Source: Phlebiopsis flavidoalba (Eukaryota > Basidiomycota > Agaricomycetes > Polyporales > Phanerochaetaceae). From it: a stretch of DNA of 64,000 bases. The stretch lies in contig JAOCPU010000041.1 in assembly GCA_035772785.1 (NCBI GenBank), positions 186,001 through 250,000 on the forward strand, read 5' to 3'. Positions 23,057 through 34,612 of the stretch are shown here, piece after piece (the stretch's first letter is position 1; each line of letters starts with the position of its first letter). The position numbers and the translations under genes are program-made. A model generated the notes under the pieces. The model made no database searches. It saw only the letters and a program-made list of their open reading frames with translations, and was not told where the DNA came from.

Positions 23057-24728
23057 ATGCTGCCGCGTCGATTGACGGCTTTACGCAAGGCAATTGCCCG
23101 CCTTATCTGCCTTTTGACTTGCCTTTGCGAACACTGACTCTCACGCGGTGGCGACGTATACTACCACAGCTTCCCATCCGTAATGAGTGGAAAGTACAGG
23201 TATCTTTTGTCGACACTCGGTCGTTTGCTCCGAAAAAAATTGTGCGAGTTTCTGCGACGCTTGTCTCTGCGGGTCTGAGCGGTGGTGCGGTTTATCACTT
23301 TGTTTTGCAAACGAGCAGTACACCTCGACGCCCGATGACATGCCATCTACGGAACGAGATATAGCTCATATTCCATTACGGGATGCTGAAACAAAACTAA
23401 AACGTACGGAGCGATTTGCCGAGTTTAGTACAGAAACCGGAATCAAGTGTTCCTACAGCACAGTCATACCAAGGTGTGTGTTGTTTTGAGTTCTAATCGA
23501 ACGGTCCTTCTGGAAGTCTGAGCATGCTAACGCCCTTACAGTAACACGGTTGTGGAGGATGTTATACAGGTCAACGTATCTTCGCAACCAAAACACGCAC
23601 TGGTCATTTTTCAGTGTATTCGATGGACACAACGGATATACAAACCAGCAACTGGTTAGGAGAAAACCTCTCCCTTGCGGTCAGGGGAAGTTTGGCCGAC
23701 TTGTACAGCCGAGTGAAGTCAGTATCAACTCAAGACGAGCCTTCTGTCCAGGACATCGAAACCACTCTTAAGCGAACGTTCAATGACGTGGACGATGTAC
23801 GTTGTCAACGAGTCCGCAAAGCGCGCACTTGCCGCCCCCTCTCGTGAAGACGCTATCGCATTACTCGGAACGGCCTACTCAGGCTCTTGCGCCACCCTGG
23901 GATTTTATGACTCCCAGACACGTTTTGCTCCACGTCGCAGCGACCGGCGACTCTCGCGCGGTGTTGGGCCGACGCATAAACCACTCCGACGGGTCAGGGC
24001 ACCACTACGAGGTCCACGAGCTCTCTGTTGACCAAAACGGGTACAATCCGGCGGAGGTCACGCGTCTGCGCTCGCAGCACCCCGGCACGAGCTCGTCGTG
24101 GAAAACGGCAGGGTAGTTGGCTGGGGAGTCTCACGCGCCTTCGGCAACGGAGCGTACAAAATGGGACCATGGACACACAGAGGCGCCTGAAGGAAAAGTG
24201 CCTGACCCGTTCGCCTCCAGCCCTCGTGGAAAACCCCTCCGTACCTTACCGCTGAGCCGGAGGTCACTAGCACACAAAAAAAATCCAAACCCGGCGACTT
24301 CATGATCATGGCAAGCGATGGGCTCTGGGAATGGCTCACGTGCGAAGACGCAGTCGGCCTCGTAGGGTGGTGGCTCGACAGCCGAGCATTCAGGCCCGAG
24401 CCCTTGGAGTTCTAGCAGCCCGGCGGGTCCTGTGTCGCCAAAGAAGGCTACCAGTCAAGGGCGACCATGACCCGGAAGCCGTACGCTAGTGAGAACGCCG
24501 GGCAAAGAGCCTCAGTTTATCAATGTGGATGCGAACGTCGCGACACACCTCGTCCGGAAATGCCTTGGGAGGCGCGGACACCCTCGGCGCGCTCAGAGCA
24601 AAGTTACTCGGCAAAGAAGCGCCTGAGTCTCGACGTTATCGGTGAGTTGTTCACAGCGAGCCTACTACACATCACTGACTCCCTCACTCAGGGATGATAT
24701 ATCTACTATAGTTGTGTTTTTCGCCTGA
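23057..24728 (+). CDS. PP2C-family protein phosphatase, probably mitochondrial
   Basis: Metal-dependent Ser/Thr phosphatase. The ATG at 23057 gives MLPRRLTALRKAIARL, an Arg-rich amphipathic start like a mitochondrial presequence. This start is my choice; alternatives lie at 23187 and 23337. IAHIPLRDAETKLKRTERFA and TGIKCSYSTVIP precede an intron (23474-23541). The core has SVFDGHNG (Asp codon 23622-23624, metal motif 1), LKRTFNDVDD, then SGSCATLGFYDSQT, AATGDSRAVLGRRI near 23940-23975, AEVTRLRSQHPG, GVSRAFGNGAYK across a shift near 24130, FMIMASDGLW near 24300 (metal Asp), and after the last intron (about 24642-24690) DDISTIVVFFA with stop at 24726-24728. This is the [pyruvate dehydrogenase]-phosphatase-like branch. 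Frame slips occur about every 150 bp in the 3' half. Confidence 0.85.
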
Positions 24729-25337
24729 AGATGCGCATTGTGTTTCCCACGCATTATATGAAATGACACTGTTTTTTGGTATCGAGCCCTGAGAAGTTCG
24801 CCCCATTGGTCCCTTCATATCAGGCAGATAGGGTCTTTTGACACCATCGCGCGCTTGAGCATTTCCTTCAGTCTTTATTGACGGATAAACTGAACATGCA
24901 TACCATGGTTCAAAGGCAGATGCTTACTGAAGGCTAGCTTCCCACGGCTTTCTATTGCTACTATACCTTCCGGGGCAGGACGCGGGTCCTGTCATCTTCA
25001 TCGCATCTTATAGCCTCGGTGAGTGCTCCGGCTTCTATGTCTGTATGGGACATATCATAGTTCTACACCCATTCATTAGGGCCCCAGTGCAGAGTGCACA
25101 TTCAAATGAAGTCTTCCGCGCCAAGTTGACCATGTGTCAGTTTAGTCTTGCTTATTCTCAGATGATTGCAATATTGAATCTGACCGAGCTACCACAAGAC
25201 GATCCTCCGGTAGTCATCACTCTCTCATCTGCATCCTAAAGCCTGTACGAGGCATCATCTTTCCACGGCCCAAGCTATATGTTAAACCAGACAGCCTCAG
25301 CAACTGTCCCTCTACCCCTCGCGTCACACACTTCGCC
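24729..25337. other. Intergenic spacer upstream of O-methyltransferase 1
   Basis: A 94-residue plus-strand frame (24955-25239) is open but has no recognised features. The region should contain the promoter of O-methyltransferase 1. Confidence 0.35.
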
Positions 25338-27270
25338 ATGTCGTCTACTATCTCATCTCTCGAAGCCCTCGCGCAGATCATCTCCAGTGGTGTGCAGCGG
25401 ACATCCAGTCCAAATGTGCCGACCGCGGTGTGTCATACCCGACCCCCGACGTCCTCTGTAGCTCGACAGACAGCGATGCCGTGCAGAACCAGTTCTCATC
25501 TGAGTCGGCACCCATCATCGCGGCGGCGTACCAACTCATTGCGACGCTCTCGCATCCCCAGCCTTACCTTCTCGGCATGGGTCTCTGGGTGCGTCCGTTT
25601 TGGCTCTTACGCTTCGTGATGGCGAGCTTTATATGTTTTTATGGCTACTTCCCAACTGCTCTTTGCGCTCATTGATGCCGCCTATGTACCCGATATTTTG
25701 CTCGAAGCAGAGTGGGGGGAGAGAAGGTACACACATACTGGTTTATAGAATCTACATATGATAAATAACGAGGTTCTGCAGGGTTTGCATGTAAACGAGA
25801 TCGCTGCCGTCACTAAACTGCATCCCGGCAAACTAGGTTTGTGCTATTCATTTGCCTCAGGACCTTCCCTGGTAGCGTTGCTGACTTCTTCAATAGGACG
25901 CACTCTGAGATTCTTGGCTACACGTCACGTCTTCGAGGAGATCGCACCCGATGTGTTCAGGAACACCAGGTTGTCTTCTGGAATGACTCTCAACAAATCT
26001 GTCAAGGGACGTGAAACACTGGCGGCGAGGTCATTTTTATTGATTTCCATTTTGTGACGGCCACAGGCTGACTATGCTTTTTCAGCCCTCTAGACAGATA
26101 CGACGGCTCAAGCGGCGTCGCAGCCATCGTCTCCCTAAAGTATGATTTCTGCTTAATCAGCTCGAAGTATGGACATCTGATATCTCCACGCAGTGGTCAC
26201 GAGAACATGAAGACGGCTGCCTACCTTGTCGAGACCCTTTTCGACCCCATCACAGGACACTCCGAGGAGCCAATGACGACAGGGGGCCGCTTTCCACACG
26301 CGCCCACCGCTCTCCTCCTGCCCTGCCATGTTACGAGTACGGCTCGAGCAGCCTGAGAACACTTCTCAGTCTGAGTAAGTTACGTCCGAACGCGATGCGC
26401 GCAACCACGCACTACAACTCCGACACTGTCGTCAAGCAGGGATTCGAATGGGATAAGCTTCGGCGGAGGAACACTTGCCTGATTGTCACGTTGATGTTGC
26501 TGGTGGTATTGGTAACCTGACAATGCCCAGGCACTTGCGGGCACGCACAAGCACTTGCGATGAATGTTGTCCAGGATAGGCCTGCACGTGATCAAAGGCG
26601 GCCCATGTATGTAAGCCTTTGTGAAAAATGTTTCTAAGCTATCAATGCCTCACGCATGCTGTTCAGCACTGGCAGCAGAAGATGCCAGGCTACGTAGAGA
26701 CGGGGATTGTTCGCTTGGAGGGTAAACGCTCTTGCCAAGTTTCTTCTTCTGCCTTGCGCACAGGTAAGAACCACAGCTACTTGTTTACAGGTCACGACAT
26801 GTTCGACCCCCCAAAGTATCACCAATGCCACCGTCTTCCTCATGCGCTACACGACACACAACTGGTCCGGACAAATACGCACTCAAATTCCTCCAACGCC
26901 TGCGCGACGCCTCGCGTCCCGACACAACGACCCTCATCATCATCGACGGGCATTGCGGACTACCTCTGCCGCGACGGCGGCGATGCAGCTGGCATTCCGG
27001 GCGCGACAAAGACTCCCGCGCCGGAGCCACTTCTGCCTACCCCGACTCAGTCATCGGCTGGGGATACCTCATGGATCTCAACGTACGTGCAAACATTCTC
27101 GTCGAAACAGAGTTAAGCTCATTTTAATTTAGATGCTGGCTATGATGAATTGCCAAGAGCGGACCGTTGGCGAGTTTTCGACGTTGTTGAAGGGCGCGGG
27201 CTGGAAGATCGACCGGATCTGCCGCTTCGAGGCTCCTCTGCCTCAGCAGCTCATCTGTTCGCCTCTATAA
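25338..27270 (+). CDS. SAM-dependent O-methyltransferase 1 (plant/fungal OMT type)
   Basis: It transfers a methyl group from SAM to hydroxyl groups of aromatic or polyketide substrates (PF00891-type family). The ATG at 25338 opens MSSTISSLEALAQIISSGVQ. APIIAAAYQLIATLSHPQPY forms the N-terminal dimerisation helices, then HVNEIAAVTKLHPGKLG, and after an intron RTLRFLATRHVFEEIAPDVF with FRNTRLSSGM (winged-helix part). ENMKTAAYLVETLFDP and GFEWDKL follow. The SAM motif VDVAGGIGNLT is at 26490-26522, with VQDRP about 75 bp on. MRYTTHNWS near 26850 holds the catalytic-type histidine, and the end reads MMNCQERTVGEFSTLLKGAG, WKIDRICRFEAPLPQ and ICSPL with stop at 27268-27270. About seven short introns. 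Motifs are complete apart from frame slips. Paralogues lie at 41.1 and 43.7 kb. Confidence 0.85.
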
Positions 27271-27601
27271 GAGATAGATTTGTTCCATCCTTAGAAATGC
27301 ACCGTATCGACGATTAGGAGAAATGCAGCAATAATATACCGATTCCTTGGAAACCTCACAGACTGTGAAGATATCTTTCAATGATCACAGAGAAAGAAAG
27401 TAGGATGAGACCAAAGGAGATTCTGGATTGTGTGACGTGACAGGATGTGGTTGTAAAGGAATGTACATGATGCCTCCTCCACATCTCGCTTCATCCCCTT
27501 CATGAGGCATCCCGCATACCAAAGCCGTAAAGCTAGGACAAAATCATCAATACAGAAAAACATATAAGAGTGAATATCTATACTAACCAAAGACCCAACA
27601 T
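27271..27601. other. Spacer between convergent genes
   Basis: No gene seen. It contains the 3' flanks of O-methyltransferase 1 (+) and secreted protein copy A (-). Confidence 0.4.
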
Positions 27602-28146
27602 CTAGCAGAAGCCGCTTCCTGCCGTCGTGATTCCATATGCCGCCTTCGCATCGGGCAACGCGTACCAGCCCTGCTTCGTTGTTTCCGCAATCGTAGGCAA
27701 CGTCGTTGAGGTACCCGGTGAACTCAACTCCGCTCATGCCCTGACCGTGGCCATAGTCGCAGCCATACACCGTCGCAGTGCCGGAGACGTATGAGATGGA
27801 GTGGAAGAACTGCGGGCTGCGTCGAGAACGTTGTTTTGCGAGGCCCTGGATCGCCTTCTGCGCGTCGTCCGCACTGATGGAGACGAGGCTCCCACAGTGT
27901 ACGCCTGTATCGCCGCGTTTGAGAGCGGTGGCACCCTTGGTGCCCGGTGGCGGGCGCGGAGGCATTCAATGCGCCGTGGTATTTGGGGTGTGCACGGTGC
28001 CGTCGAGACCGACGTGGTGGCTGTACAGGCCGTCGATGGCGTCGGGAGCGTGCTGAAACATGCCCTTGAGTCGACGTTGGCGGTAGGAGCGGCGGCGACA
28101 AATGCAGCGGTGGCAAAGAGAGTGAGGCAGCGGTGAAGGACTTCAT
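27602..28146 (-). CDS. Small secreted Cys-containing protein, copy A
   Basis: The ATG at 28146 opens MKSFTAA, then, across a one-base shift, LFATAAFVAAAPTANVDS: a signal peptide with an AxA cleavage site. The mature part has a short segment matching HxPKYHG (one repeat unit), then ALKRGDTGVHCGSLVSISAD, DAQKAIQGLA, SISYVSGTATVYGCDYGHGQ, GMSGVEFTGYLNDVAYDCG and the C-terminus YGITTAGSGFC with stop at 27602-27604. There are four well-spaced cysteines after the signal region. I do not recognise the family; small secreted proteins of this size in fungi often act outside the cell, but no activity can be assigned. Copy B lies 1.84 kb to the right in the same orientation. At least two frame slips. 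Confidence 0.7.
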
Positions 28147-28293
28147 GATGATATAAATGTGCGACGTAAAGGAAAGTAGGTCGTTGACGAAGGGGTTGAT
28201 GCTTGAAGAAGATTAAAAAGATGGTATGGCGAGGACGAACGATCAACGTTGGACTGCCTGAGTCTGGGATAGACTGAAGGCGGACCTCAAGAC

Positions 28294-28299
28294 TTTATA
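28294..28299 (-). promoter_or_regulatory. TATA box of secreted protein copy A
   Basis: The minus strand reads TATAAA about 150 bp upstream of the ATG at 28146. The equivalent element of copy B is at the corresponding place, supporting a functional promoter. Confidence 0.5.
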
Positions 28300-28409
28300 C
28301 CTCGACTAACCGTCGCTTGAGGCCGGCGAAGCCGACGTGACTTTGCAGCGCCGTGTTCGGTACCCCCGAGTCTATCGGAATAACCACGCTTAGAGCTGAA
28401 GGATACTAA

Positions 28410-28640
28410 GCAAGCGGCGATCTCGGTGCAAGGTCGAGGACTTTTCGGGCGGCGTGCAGCAATGTGGCGAGGCCGCTCGCATCAGTGTCGACGGCGTGCC
28501 GAACCACGATCAACATAAACATACTACACAGCCAAATACGCCAAGAACACATCACATACCTCATCAAGAACCCGCAGAAGCGGAAATCCTCTGAGGCTAT
28601 GTCGATGCAACACGGATGTTCCGCTTTGTTTTGATCTTGT
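28410..28640 (-). repeat. Upstream duplicated block, copy A
   Basis: This stretch is similar to 30240-30470, most clearly around aatgtggcgag (28461 against 30286) and the following 65 bp. A minus-strand reading conserved between the two copies gives SGLATLLHAAR here and SSLATLLRTPR in the other. It is either the end of a small second gene or a duplicated regulatory segment. Confidence 0.4.
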
Positions 28641-29360
28641 CGACAAATGAGTGGGAAAACATAACGAGTTTCTGACGACACTCACTATACCTGCAATCAA
28701 ATCGCAACCAATTATCCGCAATAACCCTTGTACTTTCAAAGCAATGAACGCCGCCGCAGTGCTGCGCCTCGCGCCTCGCACTGCTTGGTTCAAACTTGTT
28801 TCCAATCACCGAGATTGCCGACTACAAGCGCCAGCGTTTGCCGTTTGCTAATCGAGCGTACGTCAGGTTATGTACTGAGGTAATTTTCAGCATTTAAAGT
28901 CACGACGTCCTGGATGGGATAAAAATTACATACCTCATCTAGTTGTGAGAGCAATAGACACTTGAGACGAAGATAATATCACATCAAGTATGGGAGACGA
29001 CTTCAGATTGAATGCTATAGATCATGAAGTTCATTCACTCAACTTCAGAACAGAGATTGCCTCAAGTCCCAGCCGAGGTCGTGTGACGGAGTCGATAATT
29101 GCTGAATACTGGAACATTGAACGTACTGTCCTTGTATTGGCACTCAATAATCACGCGGATAAGATGTGGTGAGACCGGAGAAGAATCAGAATTATGACGC
29201 GGTGGAGTGTGTGTATGAAGGAGTGTACATCATGCAACCGTCATAACTCGAATTATCTCCCTGAGGCACCTCGCATACGAGAATCATAAACTGAGGAGGA
29301 CTATGAGTGAAAGCACTTGTGAAGTATAGTCGTCGAAGAACTCACCAAACACCAAAACGC
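28641..29360. other. Spacer between the two secreted-protein units
   Basis: No gene recognised. AT-richer sequence with short frames only; probably the upstream region of unit A joined to the 3' flank of unit B. Confidence 0.35.
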
Positions 29361-29987
29361 TTAGCAGAAGCCGCTTCCTGTGGTGGTGATACCGTACGAC
29401 GCCTTTGCATCGGGGATCGAGTACCACCCACCCTTCGTGTCAACACCGCAATCGTGCGCCACATCGTTGAGGTACCCAGTGAACTCGACACCGTTCATCG
29501 TCTGCCCATGGCCGTAGTCGCACCCGAACGCCGTCGCAGTGCCAGAGACATACGAGACGGAGTGGAAAGAACTGCGGGTGGGACCCGAACGTGCCGGCGA
29601 GGCCCTGGATCGCGTTCTGCGCGTCGGACGCGGTGAACGTGATGCTCCCGCAGTGCGTGCCCGTCTTGTCGCGCTTCGAGGCAGTCATGCCCATCGTGCT
29701 GGTGGTGACGGGCGCGGTGGCGTTCATGCTGGCCGTTGTACGGCGTGTGCATGGTACACCCCCATCCTCATCTGGCCGTGTGGTTCGGCGTGCGCATGGT
29801 GCCGTTCATTTTGGCCGTGGTACTGGGTGTGCACGGGTGCCGTCGAGGCCGACGTGGTGGCTGTACAGGCCGTCGGCGGCGCCGGGAGCGTGCTTGAACA
29901 TGCCCGTGGAGTCGATGTTGGTGGTGGGGGCAGCGGCGACGAGTGCAGTGTGGCGAAGAGGGTAAGGGCAGCGGTGAAGGACTTCAT
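29361..29987 (-). CDS. Small secreted His-rich Cys-containing protein, copy B
   Basis: A paralogue of copy A in tandem. The ATG at 29987 opens MKSFTAALTLFAT, continuing after a shift as LVAAAPTTNIDSTGMF, so the signal peptide is conserved. APGAADGLYSHHVGLDGT follows. Then comes a His-rich zone made of three imperfect units (YHGQNERHHAHAEPHGQM and related, on 29722-29840 of the plus strand) where copy A has only one. The conserved C-terminal part has RDKTGTHCGSITFTASDAQN, AIQGLAGTFGSHPQFF, FGCDYGHGQTMNGVEFTGYL, NDVAHDCG, and YGITTTGSGFC with stop at 29361-29363. Four cysteines match copy A. The His-rich units could bind metal (inference). Frame slips are present. No family recognised. Confidence 0.7.
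29722..29840. repeat. Three ~41-bp tandem repeats inside secreted protein copy B
   Basis: Three imperfect units begin near 29725, 29768 and 29807, each containing a variant of ctggccgtgg-t followed by gcgtgcgcatggt. Each encodes on the minus strand about 14 residues around H-x-P-Y-x-G-Q or H-T-Q-Y-H-G-Q. Copy A holds a single unit. The difference in coding span between the copies is 82 bp, exactly two units. Confidence 0.7.
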
Positions 29988-30129
29988 GATGATAACGTGG
30001 GACGTAAAGTAAAGTAGGTCGTGAAAAAAGCGGTTGATGTTTGAAGAAGATTAAAGGGAAAGTATGCGAGGACGAACGATCAACGTTGGACTGCCTGAGT
30101 CTGGTTTGAACTGGAGGTGGGCCCCATGC

Positions 30130-30136
30130 TTTTATA
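30130..30136 (-). promoter_or_regulatory. TATA box of secreted protein copy B
   Basis: The minus strand reads TATAAAA about 145 bp upstream of the ATG at 29987. A conserved block of about 35 bp (plus strand 30068-30102, matching 28231-28265) lies between the TATA box and the coding region. Confidence 0.55.
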
Positions 30137-30239
30137 CGTGGGCGAGGCGACCTATGCCGAAGCTTAGCGTCCATTCGGCGAGCAAAGCCCCGGTTCGCAT
30201 TCGCAGCTTCATCCACGAGTTGGTCAAAATGTCTGAGCT

Positions 30240-30470
30240 GGAAGCCAGGAAGTAGATGGTACGCGGTCTTCTTGGTGTGCGCAACAATGTGGCGAGGCTG
30301 CTCGGATCAGTGACGAGGGCGCGCCGAAGTGGAGTCAACAGAAACATACTCACCCACCAAGTTTGCGAAGGACAAATCACCACCATTATCAAAGACATGC
30401 AAGAGCGTGTGGCCGTGATCTCAAAGTCGATGTAGCACGAAGGACCGCATTGTCTTGCTTATCTAGAGTC
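30240..30470 (-). repeat. Upstream duplicated block, copy B
   Basis: Counterpart of the block at 28410-28640. On the minus strand a shared reading gives MFLLTPLRRALVTDPSSLAT here against MFMLIVVRHAVDTDASGLAT there. Confidence 0.4.
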
Positions 30471-30801
30471 GATGATGTCGGGCGCATGAGCACAGAGACA
30501 CACCAATTAATTTTTTAACACTCACTTGTTGGGTCGAAGCAACAAGGTCTCAGATGCCGGCGTCGCAACGGCGAGTGTGAGTGCGCCGCGTCAAGGCTGG
30601 ATGATTGTGCACGGGCTCAGCGCCCAGAGCCTGGCAACCTACCAGGTATCGACTTTTGCTGCCATTAATTCCACTCGCAACTCCGATAAGTCAGTATATG
30701 TGGAGGCACCAGCTGCAGGGCATATCCGTGACATGAATTGGATTGAACGCCACTGGGCTTGAATCCATAGATATGCTGTATGTATGCGCTATGCAATCGC
30801 T

Positions 30802-32074
30802 TTAAAGCCCACCACCGGTCCAGCCCCCATCCGCACAGATAACCTTCAGACAAATGATTAACCCGATTAATGATGACAACGTTATCGACGACCTGCCTTG
30901 TTCGTCATATAGCCATTTTGCACCAATAGGAGGACGATGGACGCAATCTCATTGGGCTTGCCTAGTCGACCAATCGGAATCTTGGCCTGTAGAGTTGTCA
31001 GTTCTATCAAAAAGAAAGACGACTTGCAGGACGTACGCGGACTTCGGGAGGGGGGTTTTGCCATCATCGCCGTGTCTGAGTAAGAGGCATACGTCGATAC
31101 GTATTCATCGTACGAGCAAATTAATACGCACCTTCAATCAATGCGGGAGCAATAGCATTGCTACACTGGGTTCTCGTGTCACTGTGTGATCTTTCAGTTT
31201 CTCACAAACGACTTACAATACCATCCTTGGCATAACGAAGCGAGAGCCAGTGGATAAGCCCATGCATGGCAGACTTGGATGAGGCATAGTGAGGGCCAAT
31301 GACACCTCCCGTTACTATAAGTATGCACAAGTCAGATACTTCTCGAAATATCACGCGGGTGTAATAAACTTGCGAGCAGCGACGCTGTTGATGGACGTCA
31401 TAGAGTCGTTTCTCAAAATTCACGAGGTGCTTACCTGGATGTCAGAATAATGCGTCCCATTTTTGTTTTTTCCATGTAGGGGACACAAAGTTTTGCACAA
31501 GCTAGGATGGTGTTTAGATATGGTGTTGAATAGAGCAGTAGAAATACGCACGTAATAATTGGTGCCTGTGTTGAGCCTCCAGTCTCTTCGAACATCTCGA
31601 ATGCTGATGTCGTGCAATGTCTCCAGTATGGGACCCAATTGTTTTTGAACGTCGATCCATGGTTTCCGAACAACATATCGGGGTTTCCGAGCTTTGCAAC
31701 GACCTCGTCATAGAGCGTCTTCGTCGTTTCGTACGAGGATAAATCAGCCTGGAACGCTGGGCAGCACGCCACACCTGGAAACTTGACAAGTTCAGCAACA
31801 AGTTGAATCAGCTTTCTCCTTCGACGCCTGTGACGAGTGGTGGACGGCGATAGAACATTCATGCTGGGCGAGCTCAGCCGCGCCGTCGCGAGCCCAATGC
31901 GCGCCTCTGGCGTGGTTTTGTCAGTCGCATTATGCGGGAGTCGACGAGCGCAACTTGCGTGGTTTGCGTGCAGCCGGTGATGAGCGCAAGCTTTCCCTGC
32001 AGGGGAGATAGATGTAGACATAGATAATTTTTATTCGAAGTGATGGTGGTGGTCGCGGTGAGAGTCTGAGACAT
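30802..32074 (-). CDS. Short-chain dehydrogenase/reductase (3-oxoacyl-reductase-like)
   Basis: NAD(P)H-dependent oxidoreductase with a Rossmann fold. The ATG at 32074 opens MSQTLTATTTITSNKN, followed by LQGKLALITGCT (cofactor-binding strand; the rest of TGxxxGxG is split by a frame slip) and IGLATARL. LIQLVAELVKFPGVACCPAF, QADLSSYETTKTLYDEVVAK and FGNHGS (an NNAG-like motif) come next. LCVPYMEKTKMGRIILTS has the structural serine region. GPHYASSKSAMHGLIHWLSL near 31290-31220 holds the catalytic Tyr and Lys (YxxxK). KIPIGRLGKPNEIASIVLLL and the C-terminus CADGGWTGGGL with stop at 30802-30804 complete it. Length fits a classical SDR of about 260 residues. Introns about 50-60 bp. The substrate is unknown. 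It is divergent from the TMEM19 gene. Confidence 0.85.
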
Positions 32075-32133
32075 GCGCGCCTCGCGCTCGCTTCGACTTT
32101 CGAGCTTTGTCAAACTCTGACCCACTAGCCGCC
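32075..32133. promoter_or_regulatory. 59-bp divergent intergenic region (SDR / TMEM19)
   Basis: The proposed start codons of two oppositely oriented genes are separated by only 59 bp. Any transcription start must lie within this segment or inside the neighbouring 5' coding parts. No TATA box is visible. Confidence 0.4.
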
Positions 32134-33382
<1,249 letters not shown>

Positions 33383-34107
33383 TTACACATTAGCCCTTGG
33401 TCTGGATCTCCGGGTCCTGCGCGCGCGACGGGTATCTTCTACTATACAAAGCCCCGCGCACCTCGTTGCAAGATGCGAGATTCGGGCGGCGCAGGTCAAT
33501 TGTCCCCAGTATTCAAATCACACCTCTAGGCCAAGACGGAGTCCCTTCAGCCTCTTTCACGCATTGTATTCTCTATACGGCATGGCCCGACTTCCGCGCA
33601 ACGTCATTTGTCGTTCTTACTTGTTGTCTTTCTTGTCCCCCTCCTCTTGACAACCTTCGTTTTCGCTGGGGAGGCGGCGGCTTCCGTCGACGGTGGACTA
33701 CACGCCTCGCCAGTGAATGTAAGACAAACGCAACGCCAAGTGCGAGCTACTGCTCTGGACCATTGTTGTGGTTGCATGCCTGACCGTTTGTAGCGTAGTT
33801 CGATCTCCTCACGGCGAATCTATCCTTTGCCTCGTCGCAGCGGGTGCTTTTTTGCACCAGGGTCCTTCACACGATGCATGCGCAACCGTTTCTTCTCTCG
33901 CGCCGCAAATATTGCAGAGAGAGTGGACTGAAAATAGTAGATTTTCTACTAGCATTTCTGCCGTCCGTTGGTGACCAAATTACTCTGACAAATAATGCAA
34001 AAATGAAGAATCCCCGTGAAACGTCGCCGCGTATAGATGATCTTCCTCCACAGTCTGTCCAGTGTTCTCTATATAATCAATTTGACTCTTTGTTCGGTAC
34101 GTCAAAT
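33383..34107 (+). other. Possible unrecognised gene with a hydrophobic segment
   Basis: Open plus-strand stretches at 33397-33783 and 33608-33793 include SFLLVVFLVPLLLTTFVFAG, a signal-like or membrane segment followed by EAAASVDGG. I could not assemble a consistent gene or recognise a family. Confidence 0.25.
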
Positions 34108-34219
34108 TTACCAGCCTATCGTGTATCCTGTGAGCAAGCTGTGCCATTGGCGGAGCAGAGAATGACTTGCCGTCGACGAGGGCTCCACCTCCTGTGTCTC
34201 CTGAGCGATCATCTCAGAA

Positions 34220-34612
34220 CTAAGCGAGGGTGTGGAATTTTCTATCATCGGCTGGGGTGTGCGTCGAGGTACGGCGTTCTTTGATATCGTTCTTGGGTTT
34301 GAAGCGCAGCGAGGGAGTTGTGAGCGGACAATGCAGCAAGCTCTCGCTGGAAAGAGGGGGAGTCGGTGGGGCTCCATTCAAGTAGAACAATGCCGCCGGC
34401 CTCTTTGACGGCTTTGGCATGTCTTCGAAAGGTTGTATCAGAGACCTCCGTGGGTATGTGACACTTGAAACCACAGATGCAAATTTTCGTCCGTCGTCTT
34501 TGGGTCTGAGGCATACTGCAAGGCGGCGGTTGGTAGAGTGAATGCAATTTGGGGGTCTTGACGAGACCTGCTTGTAGAGGGCACATCGAGTCAGCAACAC
34601 ATCGACACGCAT
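34220..34612 (-). CDS. Possible small Cys/His-motif protein
   Basis: Minus-strand frames at 34612-34220 and 34586-34245 encode KICICGFKCHIPTEVSDTTF followed by RRHAKAVKEAGG. The C-x-C-x3-C...H spacing resembles short zinc-binding motifs that occur near the start of some basidiomycete transposon-associated proteins, but nothing else of such an element is visible. Function unknown; it may be a remnant. Confidence 0.25.
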   Translation of the reverse strand: MRVDVLLTRCALYKQVSSRPPNCIHSTNRRLAVCLRPKDDGRKFASVVSSVTYPRRSLIQPFEDMPKPSKRPAALFYLNGAPPTPPLSSESLLHCPLTTPSLRFKPKNDIKERRTSTHTPADDRKFHTLA

